DNA of 8,216 nt from assembly GCA_001784535.1 (NCBI GenBank), contig MFRJ01000078.1, positions 30,558 through 38,773 on the forward strand, read 5' to 3'. Made by a program: the position numbers and the translations under genes. Below the pieces are notes generated by a model, which did no database searches, was not told the origin of the DNA, and worked only from the letters and a program-made list of their open reading frames with translations. The DNA is from Candidatus Melainabacteria bacterium GWA2_34_9. Its GTDB lineage: Bacteria > Cyanobacteriota > Vampirovibrionia > Gastranaerophilales > UBA9971. Shown here piece by piece: positions 1-7,524 of the stretch. How positions within the stretch are numbered: the first letter of the stretch is position 1; every line of letters starts with the position of its first letter.

Positions 1-485
1 TTTGTATCTCCCTGAAGATAAGTTAAACCGCTGTGATTTTCAAAACCGACAAGGGTTTTTTCCTTCAATGGAAATTCCGTTTTGACAGTCACATTCCCTA
101 TATATCTTGTATTTCCGGCAATAGTATAAGCATCTAAAAGACTAATACCTTTTAATTTATCTCCTGAATGGGGCTTATAATAATGCCCGAGAAGCTGATA
201 TCCTCCACAAATAGTGAGAAAAACTGCCATATTATCTCTTGCCTGAGCTAAAGCATCTTTTTGTTTATGTAATTCATCAGCTACAGCTATTTGCTGCTGA
301 TCCTGCCCACCGCCGATAAAATAAAAATCATAAACATCAGGATCTATGTTATCGCCTGGGTGGATTTCATGGATTTGAGCTTCTATATTTCGCCATAAAC
401 AACGATTGACAAAGGCAAGTATATTGCCTTTGTCACCGTAAATATTCAACAATTCAGGGTATAAATATGCTATATTTATTTTCAT
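1..485 (-). CDS. gatD: GatD, lipid II isoglutaminyl synthase glutaminase subunit (5' part, cut by window edge)
   Basis: Class I (CobB/CobQ-like) glutamine amidotransferase that releases ammonia from glutamine for its partner MurT, which amidates D-Glu of the lipid II stem peptide; it is cytoplasmic. About 161 codons are visible from the ATG at 485; the family is about 240 residues, so the C-terminal third with the catalytic His lies outside. Seen: an N-terminal YLYPELLNIYGDKGN stretch (7-21), FIGGGQDQQ (56-64), the nucleophile elbow TICGGYQ with Cys93, Arg127 in NTRYIGN, and VGFENHSG. These match remembered Staphylococcus aureus GatD motifs (Cys94, Arg128). The gene begins 16 bases after the atpC stop, so it is probably cotranscribed; its Shine-Dalgarno is weak. 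No murT is visible, though it could lie further left. A cobyric-acid-synthase-like amidotransferase is the alternative, but the short N-terminus and ENHSG motif favour GatD. Confidence 0.85.
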   Translation of the reverse strand, partial: MKINIAYLYPELLNIYGDKGNILAFVNRCLWRNIEAQIHEIHPGDNIDPDVYDFYFIGGGQDQQQIAVADELHKQKDALAQARDNMAVFLTICGGYQLLGHYYKPHSGDKLKGISLLDAYTIAGNTRYIGNVTVKTEFPLKEKTLVGFENHSGLTYLQGDT

Positions 486-501
486 AAAATATCAGGAAAT
501 C

Positions 502-909
502 TTACATTGTTTTAGAAGCGGCATGGATTCGTGCAACTGCACGAGAAAGTGCTGCATGAGCTCTATCAGCATCAACATCTGTTGCGCCTGTTCTCAAGCG
601 TGTTTCTGCCCTTTCTTTTGCGGCATTTGCTCTTGCTACATCAATTTGTTCACCAAACTCTGCCAAATCTGAAAGAATAGTAACAACATTATCCTTTACC
701 TGAAGAATTCCGCCAATCGTGGAAATAAATTCTTTTTTATTATCCTTGGTATATTCAGTTACACCAATATCAAGCGGGGTCATATAGGAAATATGATCAG
801 GAAGTATGCCGAATTGACCATCTGTTGAAGTCGAATAAACAGCATCAACTTCTTCTTCAAGAAGGACTTTTTGAGGAGTAATTATTTTAAGGTTTAGTTT
901 TTTCGCCAT
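502..909 (-). CDS. atpC: F1Fo ATP synthase epsilon subunit
   Basis: Epsilon subunit of the F1 central stalk, which links gamma rotation to the c-ring and can inhibit ATP hydrolysis. The 135-residue length is normal. An N-terminal beta-sandwich (about 1-85) carries the family pattern LKIITPQKVLLEEEVDAV, then GQFGILPDHISYMTPLDIG and the GGILQV strand. An Ala/Arg-rich helical hairpin follows (about 90-135), the part that extends up to the F1 head in inhibited states. The ATG at 909 is two bases after the atpD stop, and its ribosome site (GGCGAG) lies inside the last codons of atpD, so translation is probably coupled to atpD. Identity is firm from sequence and neighbour. Without a gamma gene next to it, the pair resembles the cyanobacterial beta-epsilon locus. 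Confidence 0.97.
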   Translation of the reverse strand: MAKKLNLKIITPQKVLLEEEVDAVYSTSTDGQFGILPDHISYMTPLDIGVTEYTKDNKKEFISTIGGILQVKDNVVTILSDLAEFGEQIDVARANAAKERAETRLRTGATDVDADRAHAALSRAVARIHAASKTM

Positions 910-911
910 GT

Positions 912-2345
912 TTACTCGCCTTTAGCCATTTTTGCAGCTTTTTCTATAACTTCTTCAATAGTCCCCACCATATAAAAAGCCTGTTCAGGAAGATCATCAT
1001 GTTTGCCTTCAAGAATTTCCTTGAAGCCTTTAATCGTATCCTCAAGTTTTACGTACTTTCCTGGGGTTCCTGTGAAAGTTTCCGCAACAAAGAAAGGCTG
1101 ACTAAGAAATCTTTGAAGTTTTCTTGCTCTTGATACGGTGATTTTGTCTTCTTCGGAAAGCTCGTCCATACCAAGAATCGCAATGATATCCTGAAGGTCT
1201 TTATACCTCTGAAGCACTTGCTGAACGCCACGAGCTGTATCATAGTGATCATCACCTATTATTCTAGGATCAAGCACACGACTTGTACTGGCAAGAGGAT
1301 CAACAGCAGGATAAATTCCAAGCTCAGAAATCTGTCTTGAAAGTACTGTAGAGGCATCAAGGAAAGCAAAAGTTGTAGCGGGAGCCGGATCTGTTAAATC
1401 ATCAGCAGGTACATAAATTGCCTGAACAGATGTGATTGATCCGTCTTTTGTACTGGTAATTCTTTCCTGAAGTTCTCCCATTTCGGAAGCTAGTGTCGGT
1501 TGATAACCTACAGCACTAGGCATACGTCCAAGAAGTGCTGATACTTCAGAACCGGCCTGTGTAAATCTAAAAATGTTATCAATAAATAACAATACGTCTT
1601 GTTTTGCAGCATCTCTAAAATATTCAGCAACGGTAAGAGCGCTTAAGCCAACTCTCATCCTTGCTCCGGGAGGCTCGTTCATTTGTCCGTAAACAAGAGC
1701 AACTTTATCAATAACGCCTGATTCTTTCATTTCATGCCAGAGATCATTTCCTTCTCTTGTTCTTTCACCTACACCGCCAAATACAGAAACACCGCCGTGT
1801 TCCTGAGCAATATTATGAATTAATTCCATAATAATAACTGTTTTTCCAACGCCTGCACCACCAAAAAGACCAATTTTACCGCCCTTCGGATATGGTTCAA
1901 GAAGGTCAATAACTTTAACGCCTGTTTCAAATATCTCTCTGTCTGTATTTTGGTCGATTAAAGTCGGAGCAGGTCTGTGAATAGGATAATGATCTTCTGC
2001 CTGTATAGGCTCACCTTCGTCTACAGCCTGACCTAATACGTTTAAAATTCTACCTAAAGTTGAATTTCCTACAGGAACTTTTATCGGTTCTCCTGTATTT
2101 ACAACTTCCATGCCACGTCTTAGACCATCAGTACTTGACATAGCAACTGATCTAACTCTATTTTCGCCGAGAAGCTGCTGAACTTCAGCTACAAGATCAG
2201 GATTTTGCTGTCCCGGATATGCATCTTTAATTACAAGTGCATCATAAATCTGCGGCAGTTTGCCTCCCGGAAATTCAACGTCTATTACAGGACCTATTAC
2301 CTGTGTTATTAAACCTGTTGTTTTTTCTTCAATTACTGCTGACAT
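912..2345 (-). CDS. atpD: F1Fo ATP synthase beta subunit (catalytic)
   Basis: Catalytic beta subunit of F1, making ATP from ADP and phosphate at the membrane-bound ATP synthase. The 477-residue length is full. Seen: N-terminal beta-barrel with ITQVIGPVIDVEFPGGKLP (13-31), P-loop GGAGVGKT (162-169), the GVGERTREGNDLW block with the catalytic Glu/Arg region, Walker B strand and following segment LLFIDNIFRF, then GRMPSAVGYQPTL, and the DELSEEDK lever motif near the C-terminus. The ATG at 2345 has a GAGGT ribosome site about six bases upstream. Upstream, 32 bases away, is the PilB-like gene rather than atpG; downstream is atpC. The wording of the N-terminal third (VAEVQQLLG, VRSVAMSSTDGL) looks cyanobacterial to me from memory. 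I see no dedicated promoter in the 32-base gap, so an internal promoter in the upstream gene or readthrough is needed. Confidence 0.99.
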   Translation of the reverse strand: MSAVIEEKTTGLITQVIGPVIDVEFPGGKLPQIYDALVIKDAYPGQQNPDLVAEVQQLLGENRVRSVAMSSTDGLRRGMEVVNTGEPIKVPVGNSTLGRILNVLGQAVDEGEPIQAEDHYPIHRPAPTLIDQNTDREIFETGVKVIDLLEPYPKGGKIGLFGGAGVGKTVIIMELIHNIAQEHGGVSVFGGVGERTREGNDLWHEMKESGVIDKVALVYGQMNEPPGARMRVGLSALTVAEYFRDAAKQDVLLFIDNIFRFTQAGSEVSALLGRMPSAVGYQPTLASEMGELQERITSTKDGSITSVQAIYVPADDLTDPAPATTFAFLDASTVLSRQISELGIYPAVDPLASTSRVLDPRIIGDDHYDTARGVQQVLQRYKDLQDIIAILGMDELSEEDKITVSRARKLQRFLSQPFFVAETFTGTPGKYVKLEDTIKGFKEILEGKHDDLPEQAFYMVGTIEEVIEKAAKMAKGE

Positions 2346-2377
2346 AAGTACCTCGTCTATTTAACTATTAAAATTTT

Positions 2378-3736
2378 TCAACTTCCTTTTATTATTTGAA
2401 TTTTATCTTTATTTTCGACAAAAATCAAACAATTAACATTTTTCTTAAAATTGTTAAAATCCCCTGATTCAAGTTTCTTCTGCAAAACATCAATATTTTC
2501 TGCCTTAATCTCTGTAATAACCGTTTTTTGAGAATCAGCAAGAAGTGATAAATATTTGATATCGTCATTAGAAATTACTTCTTCCACATAAACAATATCA
2601 GGCGACTGAAAATCAATAAATTTTATCGCTTTTGCAAAATCAAAGCCGACTTTTTCTTTTAACTCGCACTGGCTTACCCCTGCCAAATCATACTTTACAA
2701 TTGATTCAACCGTCATTATATTTTTATTTAGTTTATCAAGAGAATTTAGTATTGAGTAAGCAATAAAACTTTTTCCGCTCAAGTTCGGACCTGATATAAG
2801 GATTATTCCTGCTTTATTTATACTTTCTTCCAAAAAATGCTTATCTTCTTCATTTAAAGAAAGTTCTTTTATGCTTTCTGGCGACCTGTAAAGCTTTATG
2901 GTAATTCTTTCACCTTTTACTGTAGGAAAAGTAGCAATTATAGAAGTTACATTTTCTCCTAAAAAAACGTATTCAAACTTTCCAAGTTGAGGAATCTCAT
3001 TTGTCGTAGGATCAAGCCCTGATAAAGATTTTAATTTAGAGTTAAAAAGCGGGGTTAAAAGAAGCGGTATTGCTCCTTTTTCAAAAATTTCACCCTCTTT
3101 TTTAAACTTTATGGTCTTGCCCTCATTAGTATTTTCAAGGATTATTTCATAGACATCTTCTGAAAGTGCTTGAAAAATAATGGCGTTAATTACTTTTTCT
3201 GCCTGAAACTCGTTTATAATCCCAAAATTAAGTTCATCTCTCCAGTCAACTCCCTGACTAACTTCAATATTATTTTCTTTAAAATTACTGGAAGAATAAA
3301 ATTTGTTTATGGCTTCCAAAACAAGTCTTTCCGAGCAGATTACAGGTTCAATCTGACAGTTAACAGATTTTACAAGATTATTCAAAACAAAAAGATCCAT
3401 AGGATCGGCCATTGCAATAGTTAAAACATCTTCTATCCTAAAAAGAGGAATAATTTTATGTTTTCTGGCATCTTCAGCAGAAATAAAATCAAGACACTGC
3501 TTGTCTAAAGAATAATCTTCAAGATTTACATAAGGAATATGAAGGTTATTTTCTATAAATTTCAGCAAGGTTTCTTCAGTGACGAGGTTTTCTCGTATTA
3601 AAACCTGACCGATATGAAGGTTACTTGATTTTGATGATTCTTCCACACGTGTTAAATCCTCAAAACTCAAGAGTTTTTCTCTTACGAGATCGTATTTAAG
3701 CTTTTCTATAGTTTTATTTGAAAAATATTCCTGCAT
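2378..3736 (-). CDS. Degenerate GspE/PilB-like ATPase with MshEN-type N-terminal domain
   Basis: Relative of the type II secretion/type IV pilus assembly ATPases, 452 residues against roughly 500-570 usual. Seen in order: GspE_N/MshEN-like region (about 38-148, HIGQVLIRENL then HIPYVNL and IPLFRIEDVLTIAMADP), an N2-like region in which the usual SDIHIEP motif is reduced to EDVYEIILE (193-201), FPTVKGERITIKLY (270-283), P-loop GPNLSGKS (316-323), and a Walker B-like strand PDIVYVEE (379-386) that keeps the Glu. Lost: the Asp-box reads TVESIV instead of TVEDPV, the Arg-Asp after Walker B is Ile388-Ser389, the His-box LHTND aligns with IKAEN (410-414), and the C-terminal CxxC zinc motifs are absent. 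Family knowledge says the lost residues are needed for normal ATP hydrolysis, so I infer a weak or regulatory ATPase; the frame is open and not a pseudogene. GAGGA lies five bases before the ATG. A poor promoter match (TTGGCA, 3783-3778) lies upstream. Confidence 0.82.
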   Translation of the reverse strand: MQEYFSNKTIEKLKYDLVREKLLSFEDLTRVEESSKSSNLHIGQVLIRENLVTEETLLKFIENNLHIPYVNLEDYSLDKQCLDFISAEDARKHKIIPLFRIEDVLTIAMADPMDLFVLNNLVKSVNCQIEPVICSERLVLEAINKFYSSSNFKENNIEVSQGVDWRDELNFGIINEFQAEKVINAIIFQALSEDVYEIILENTNEGKTIKFKKEGEIFEKGAIPLLLTPLFNSKLKSLSGLDPTTNEIPQLGKFEYVFLGENVTSIIATFPTVKGERITIKLYRSPESIKELSLNEEDKHFLEESINKAGIILISGPNLSGKSFIAYSILNSLDKLNKNIMTVESIVKYDLAGVSQCELKEKVGFDFAKAIKFIDFQSPDIVYVEEVISNDDIKYLSLLADSQKTVITEIKAENIDVLQKKLESGDFNNFKKNVNCLIFVENKDKIQIIKGS

Positions 3737-3785
3737 TTTTCCTCAAATTTTTATACTATTTACCGATTATTTTAACATGCCAAAC

Positions 3786-3818
3786 AAAAACAGGGGATTT
3801 TTTATTTCCCCTGTTTTT
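3786..3818 (-). terminator. Intrinsic terminator after the second DUF378 gene
   Basis: A perfect 12-base inverted repeat, AAAAACAGGGGA against TCCCCTGTTTTT, with a 9-base loop. Read on the minus strand it follows the stop at 3837 by about 18 bases and runs into TTTTTGTTTG, a good U-tract. The A/T flanks make it plausible in both directions. It separates the DUF378 gene from the PilB-like gene, so the latter likely has its own promoter. Confidence 0.85.
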
Positions 3819-3836
3819 ACCTGATTGTATTTTATT

Positions 3837-4031
3837 TTAGCGAACGTAGTTACCGGCAAGCTTATAGCCCTGAATATTCAGCATAATCTGAATAAGACCG
3901 CATACACCAACCAAAGCATCTACTAATCTTGCTACAAGCGGAATAGGCTCGCTGGTTGTTGCGGCAAAACCCCATGAAACAGCTGCCATAATTACAATCG
4001 CATAAGTAATTGTATAAAGATATCTCATCAT
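3837..4031 (-). CDS. DUF378 family small membrane protein, divergent copy
   Basis: A 64-residue, very hydrophobic protein predicted to sit in the inner membrane with two helices (about 4-24 and 31-53). It aligns end to end with the 72-residue product encoded just upstream: shared MM start, AY-x-x-x-I run, an A-x-x-WG core (AVSWGF here, ALNWGL there), a second helix ending in I-x-LN, and a K-x-A-x-x-Y tail. It therefore looks like a tandem duplicate that has diverged, losing the Asn of the NWG motif and the FDLVAFLFG stretch. The function of DUF378 is unknown. The start is the first of two adjacent ATGs; AGAGGT lies 10 bases before it, so the second ATG at 4028 is less well placed. The gene has its own terminator downstream and a hairpin upstream. 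Confidence 0.75.
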   Translation of the reverse strand: MMRYLYTITYAIVIMAAVSWGFAATTSEPIPLVARLVDALVGVCGLIQIMLNIQGYKLAGNYVR

Positions 4032-4069
4032 AACCTACATTACCTCTGTTTTTTTAGTAAATAAAAATT

Positions 4070-4102
4070 AAAGCCGAAACAAAAAATTTTTGTTTCGGCT
4101 TT
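4070..4102 (-). terminator. Terminator-like hairpin between the two DUF378 genes
   Basis: The inverted repeat AAGCCGAAAC / GTTTCGGCTT (4071-4080 and 4092-4101) has an A-run facing a T-run in the loop, so the stem can extend inward. On the minus strand it follows the first DUF378 stop by about 15 bases and is followed by TAATTTTTATTTA, an interrupted U-tract. On the plus strand the tail is six Ts. It may terminate fully or let part of the transcript through to the second gene, because little room remains for a separate promoter. Confidence 0.75.
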
Positions 4103-4117
4103 TTTATCAGTGCTTGG

Positions 4118-4336
4118 TTAATGAGCATAACCTCTAGCAAACTTCGTGTTTTGGGCATTAAGTATAATTTCAGCAACAGCAGACAATCCTACAAGCGAAT
4201 AAATTATTCTGCTAAATACTGTCATCTCTCCAAATAAAAATGCTACAAGGTCAAATCTAAAAAATCCGACAAGACCCCAGTTTAAAGCACCTATAATAAT
4301 AAGTGTATAAGCAATTAAATGTAAATTTTTCATCAT
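4118..4336 (-). CDS. DUF378 family small membrane protein, canonical copy
   Basis: A 72-residue integral membrane protein with two predicted helices (about 6-26 and 41-62). It carries the recognisable DUF378 pattern: a hydrophobic first helix leading into GALNWGLVGFFRFDLVAFLFG, then RIIYSLVGLSAVAEIIL. No catalytic residues are apparent and the role of the family is unknown. The start is the first of two tandem ATGs at 4336, preceded by AAAGGAGGT, one of the strongest ribosome sites in the window, about nine bases upstream. A plausible sigma-70-type promoter lies at 4366-4394, giving a short leader. It diverges from glmS. Its downstream neighbour is a shorter, divergent paralogue separated by a hairpin. 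Confidence 0.85.
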   Translation of the reverse strand: MMKNLHLIAYTLIIIGALNWGLVGFFRFDLVAFLFGEMTVFSRIIYSLVGLSAVAEIILNAQNTKFARGYAH

Positions 4337-4365
4337 AATAAAAGACCTCCTTTTTACTACAATTA

Positions 4366-4394
4366 ATGATAAGAACTTTTTTGTTTAATTTAAA
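4366..4394 (-). promoter_or_regulatory. Putative promoter of the DUF378 pair
   Basis: On the minus strand TTTAAA (4394-4389, four of six bases of the -35 consensus) and TATCAT (4371-4366, five of six of the -10) are separated by exactly 17 bases. Transcription would start near 4359, about 22 bases before the ATG, with the strong Shine-Dalgarno inside that leader. AT-rich sequence gives chance matches, so this is moderate support only. Confidence 0.45.
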
Positions 4395-4484
4395 TGGTAT
4401 AAGTATGTATTTAAGTTTTTTAAAAATGAGCTGAAAGTCTTATATATAAATTCGCAATAAATCTAATAGTATTCAATTTCTTTA

Positions 4485-4490
4485 TATAAT
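4485..4490 (+). promoter_or_regulatory. Putative -10 box for glmS
   Basis: A perfect TATAAT about 90 bases upstream of the glmS ATG. No convincing -35 box is found at 16-18 bases, and the region is AT-rich enough for chance hits. A second candidate is TTGATA (4515-4520) with a poor -10. The remaining divergent gap 4337-4579 is AT-rich, and I see no other structure in it, including no glmS ribozyme core. Confidence 0.3.
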
Positions 4491-4579
4491 CTTTAGTTGT
4501 AAAATAAAATTCTTTTGATATCCTTATCTTTATTAATGTTTATCTATAAAAATCACTAAAATCATGGGGTATAAAAACA

Positions 4580-6421
<1,842 letters not shown>

Positions 6422-6423
6422 GC

Positions 6424-6456
6424 TGTCATTGCGAGGGCTTTAGCCCGTGGCAATCT
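6424..6456 (+). repeat. Left terminal inverted repeat of the MITE-like element
   Basis: A 33-base arm starting two bases after the glmS stop. The conserved outer 13 and inner 10 bases flank a self-complementary GGGCTTTAGCCC (6435-6446). It pairs with 6626-6665. Confidence 0.75.
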
Positions 6457-6539
6457 ATTAAATGAGCAATTATAAGCTTTCACTCTAAACAGGACAGATC
6501 TCCCCCCCTCTTTTGGGTTTTTAGTTTTTCTTTCTTTTG

Positions 6540-6584
6540 GTTCGTTTTCTCTTCTTTTTGCATTCAAAAAGAAAGAAAATGAAC
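6540..6584. repeat. Internal long hairpin of the element
   Basis: An imperfect inverted repeat: arm 6540-6560 (starts GTTCGTTTTCT, ends TTTTTG) against 6565-6584 (CAAAAAGAAAG...TGAAC), with a four-base loop CATT, one mismatch/wobble and one bulged base. No U-tract follows on either strand, so it is not a standard intrinsic terminator. The stretch before it, from about 6498, is strongly pyrimidine-rich. Confidence 0.7.
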
Positions 6585-6625
6585 ATGCGAAAAAGGAGAA
6601 TAAAAGTTTTAATACGTAACAGAAG

Positions 6626-6665
6626 AGATTGCCACGTCGGGCTTTTAGCCCTCCTCGCAATGACA
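6626..6665 (-). repeat. Right terminal inverted repeat of the MITE-like element
   Basis: A 40-base arm, inverted relative to the left one. It is seven bases longer in the middle, where a palindrome GGGCTTTTAGCCC (6639-6651) replaces the left arm's GGGCTTTAGCCC. The outer 13 and inner 10 bases match the left arm exactly. It ends 29 bases before the stop codon of the DUF805 gene. Confidence 0.75.
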
Positions 6666-6694
6666 ACAAAACCTATTACCGTTGAATGATTTGT

Positions 6695-7063
6695 TTAAAC
6701 CTGCAAAGGATCGACACCAAACCTGTTATCACCCTCTGTCCCTTTTGTACAATAAAGAACCAAGAGCCAAATTATACCAATTATCGGAATTAGTGCTATA
6801 AACCACCACCAACCTGATTTATCAACATCATGCAATCTCCTTACTGAAACTGCCAATTGAGGAATAAATATAGCTAATTTAAAAATAGTACTGAATAATC
6901 CGATATTGGATTTACTGTCATAAAATCCTGTTACACTGTCTATTATCGTTAATAAAACAATTCCTATAAAAACTAAAAGCGCAAAATACCAGTATTCTGA
7001 TCTGCTGGCTCTGCCTGAGAAATCCGCATATTTTTTTGTTAAACATTCAATCGCTTTTTCCAT
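6695..7063 (-). CDS. DUF805 family inner-membrane protein
   Basis: A 122-residue multi-pass membrane protein. Seen: an amphipathic N-terminus with the DUF805 signature FSGRASRSEYWYF (15-27), a first membrane helix (about 25-41), a second hydrophobic segment (about 56-73), the conserved cytoplasmic-loop motif VRRLHDVDKSGWWW (74-87), a third helix (about 86-105) and the C-terminal GDNRFGVDP (111-119). The length is typical of the family, represented by YhaH in Escherichia coli; its molecular role is unknown. The ATG at 7063 has AAAGGA seven bases upstream. The gene stands alone on the minus strand, diverging from the small-gene/gyrB run and converging on glmS, with the MITE-like element in its 3' flank serving as the only visible 3' structure. 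Confidence 0.92.
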   Translation of the reverse strand: MEKAIECLTKKYADFSGRASRSEYWYFALLVFIGIVLLTIIDSVTGFYDSKSNIGLFSTIFKLAIFIPQLAVSVRRLHDVDKSGWWWFIALIPIIGIIWLLVLYCTKGTEGDNRFGVDPLQV

Positions 7064-7108
7064 TTCAATTCCTTTTATAACTTAAATCACATCTTAATTT
7101 AACAATAT

Positions 7109-7136
7109 ATTATATTTTTATTACATACTATAAAAA
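7109..7136 (-). promoter_or_regulatory. Putative promoter of the DUF805 gene
   Basis: On the minus strand a perfect TATAAT (7114-7109) lies 16 bases from a weak TTTTTA (7136-7131). It would give a leader of roughly 40 bases carrying the AAAGGA site. The surroundings are very AT-rich, so support is limited. Confidence 0.35.
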
Positions 7137-7168
7137 ACTTAAACTTTCACCAAGTAAAAACTTGTGCG

Positions 7169-7177
7169 TGGTATAAT
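7169..7177 (+). promoter_or_regulatory. Extended -10 promoter driving the small membrane genes and possibly gyrB
   Basis: TGGTATAAT is an exact extended -10 (TGnTATAAT). There is no good -35 at 17 bases, which extended -10 promoters can do without. It lies in a locally less AT-rich patch, which makes a chance match less likely. Transcription would start near 7184, leaving about 75 bases of leader before the first gene; I see no regulatory fold in it. Confidence 0.55.
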
Positions 7178-7259
7178 ATTAGTGAGAGGTTTTGTCGATT
7201 ATTAACTATTTCGGGAAATCAAAAGTAATTTAATCGGATCATAATTAGAAAAAACAGGC

Positions 7260-7523
7260 ATGGACAAAGAATTAATTTATAAAAAAATAGACGATCTTAT
7301 TGAAATGAGAAAAATTCTCTGGACTGTTCTTGTTGTTTTAACAGGCGGAATTTTTGGTTTAATTATCAATATAATTTCACCTTTTAAGTTTAATATTGAG
7401 CTTGTTGTTAAAAGCATTATTATAAGTCTTGGGTTTTTTTTAGATTATGTATTGATTTTAATTATTAAAGATAATAATGAAGAAATAAATAATTTTTTTA
7501 TTAAATTAGCAAAAGGAGAATAA
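7260..7523 (+). CDS. Small two-helix membrane protein of unknown function
   Basis: Not recognised. The 87-residue protein has a charged N-terminal segment (1-18, likely a short amphipathic helix), a first membrane helix (about 20-40, containing VLTGGIFGLII), a short loop SPFKFN, a second helix (about 46-69) and a charged tail ending KLAKGE. No signal peptide cleavage site, cysteines or catalytic motif. The ATG at 7260 has almost no Shine-Dalgarno; the only other ATG, at Met16, has none either, so initiation may be weak. Its last codons hold the ribosome site of the next gene, one base away, so the two are almost certainly translated as a pair. The coding stretch is visibly richer in A and T than gyrB, as membrane-protein codons alone could cause. 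I judge it real from its length, plausible topology and tight coupling. Confidence 0.6.
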   Translation: MDKELIYKKIDDLIEMRKILWTVLVVLTGGIFGLIINIISPFKFNIELVVKSIIISLGFFLDYVLILIIKDNNEEINNFFIKLAKGE

Positions 7524-7524
7524 C

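Larger units (their letters stand above)
6424..6665. mobile_element. MITE-like non-coding element with hairpin-bearing terminal inverted repeats
   Basis: A 242-base element filling the convergent gap between glmS and the DUF805 gene. Its ends are inverted repeats: the outer 13 bases (TGTCATTGCGAGG / CCTCGCAATGACA) and inner 10 bases (GTGGCAATCT / AGATTGCCAC) are identical between arms, and each arm has a small palindrome between them. The interior holds a pyrimidine-rich stretch and another long hairpin, and no credible open frame. From memory, CATTGCGAGG...GTGGCAATCT repeats recur in many bacterial genomes, often in intergenic positions. No clear target-site duplication flanks it. It would need a transposase supplied elsewhere. 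The alternative is a palindromic repeat family that acts in mRNA ends rather than a mobile element. Confidence 0.6.

Noticed and set aside
1049..1255. 68-codon minus-strand frame in another phase inside atpD
   Set aside because: Lies within the conserved C-terminal part of atpD and has no independent support.
3170..3424. 84-codon plus-strand frame inside the PilB-like gene
   Set aside because: Antisense to a clearly protein-like frame; its product is low complexity with no motif.
4035..4040. ATG-TAG start-stop just before the second DUF378 gene
   Set aside because: It lies only one base after the AGAGGT ribosome site, too close for initiation, so it is probably chance; the same site is well enough spaced for the real ATG at 4031.
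4491..4579. Possible glmS ribozyme or riboswitch in the glmS leader
   Set aside because: The leader is short and AT-rich with no GC-containing stems or recognisable ribozyme core.
6540..6584. Internal hairpin of the element as an intrinsic terminator for glmS
   Set aside because: No U-tract follows the stem on either strand; purine-rich sequence follows on the plus strand.
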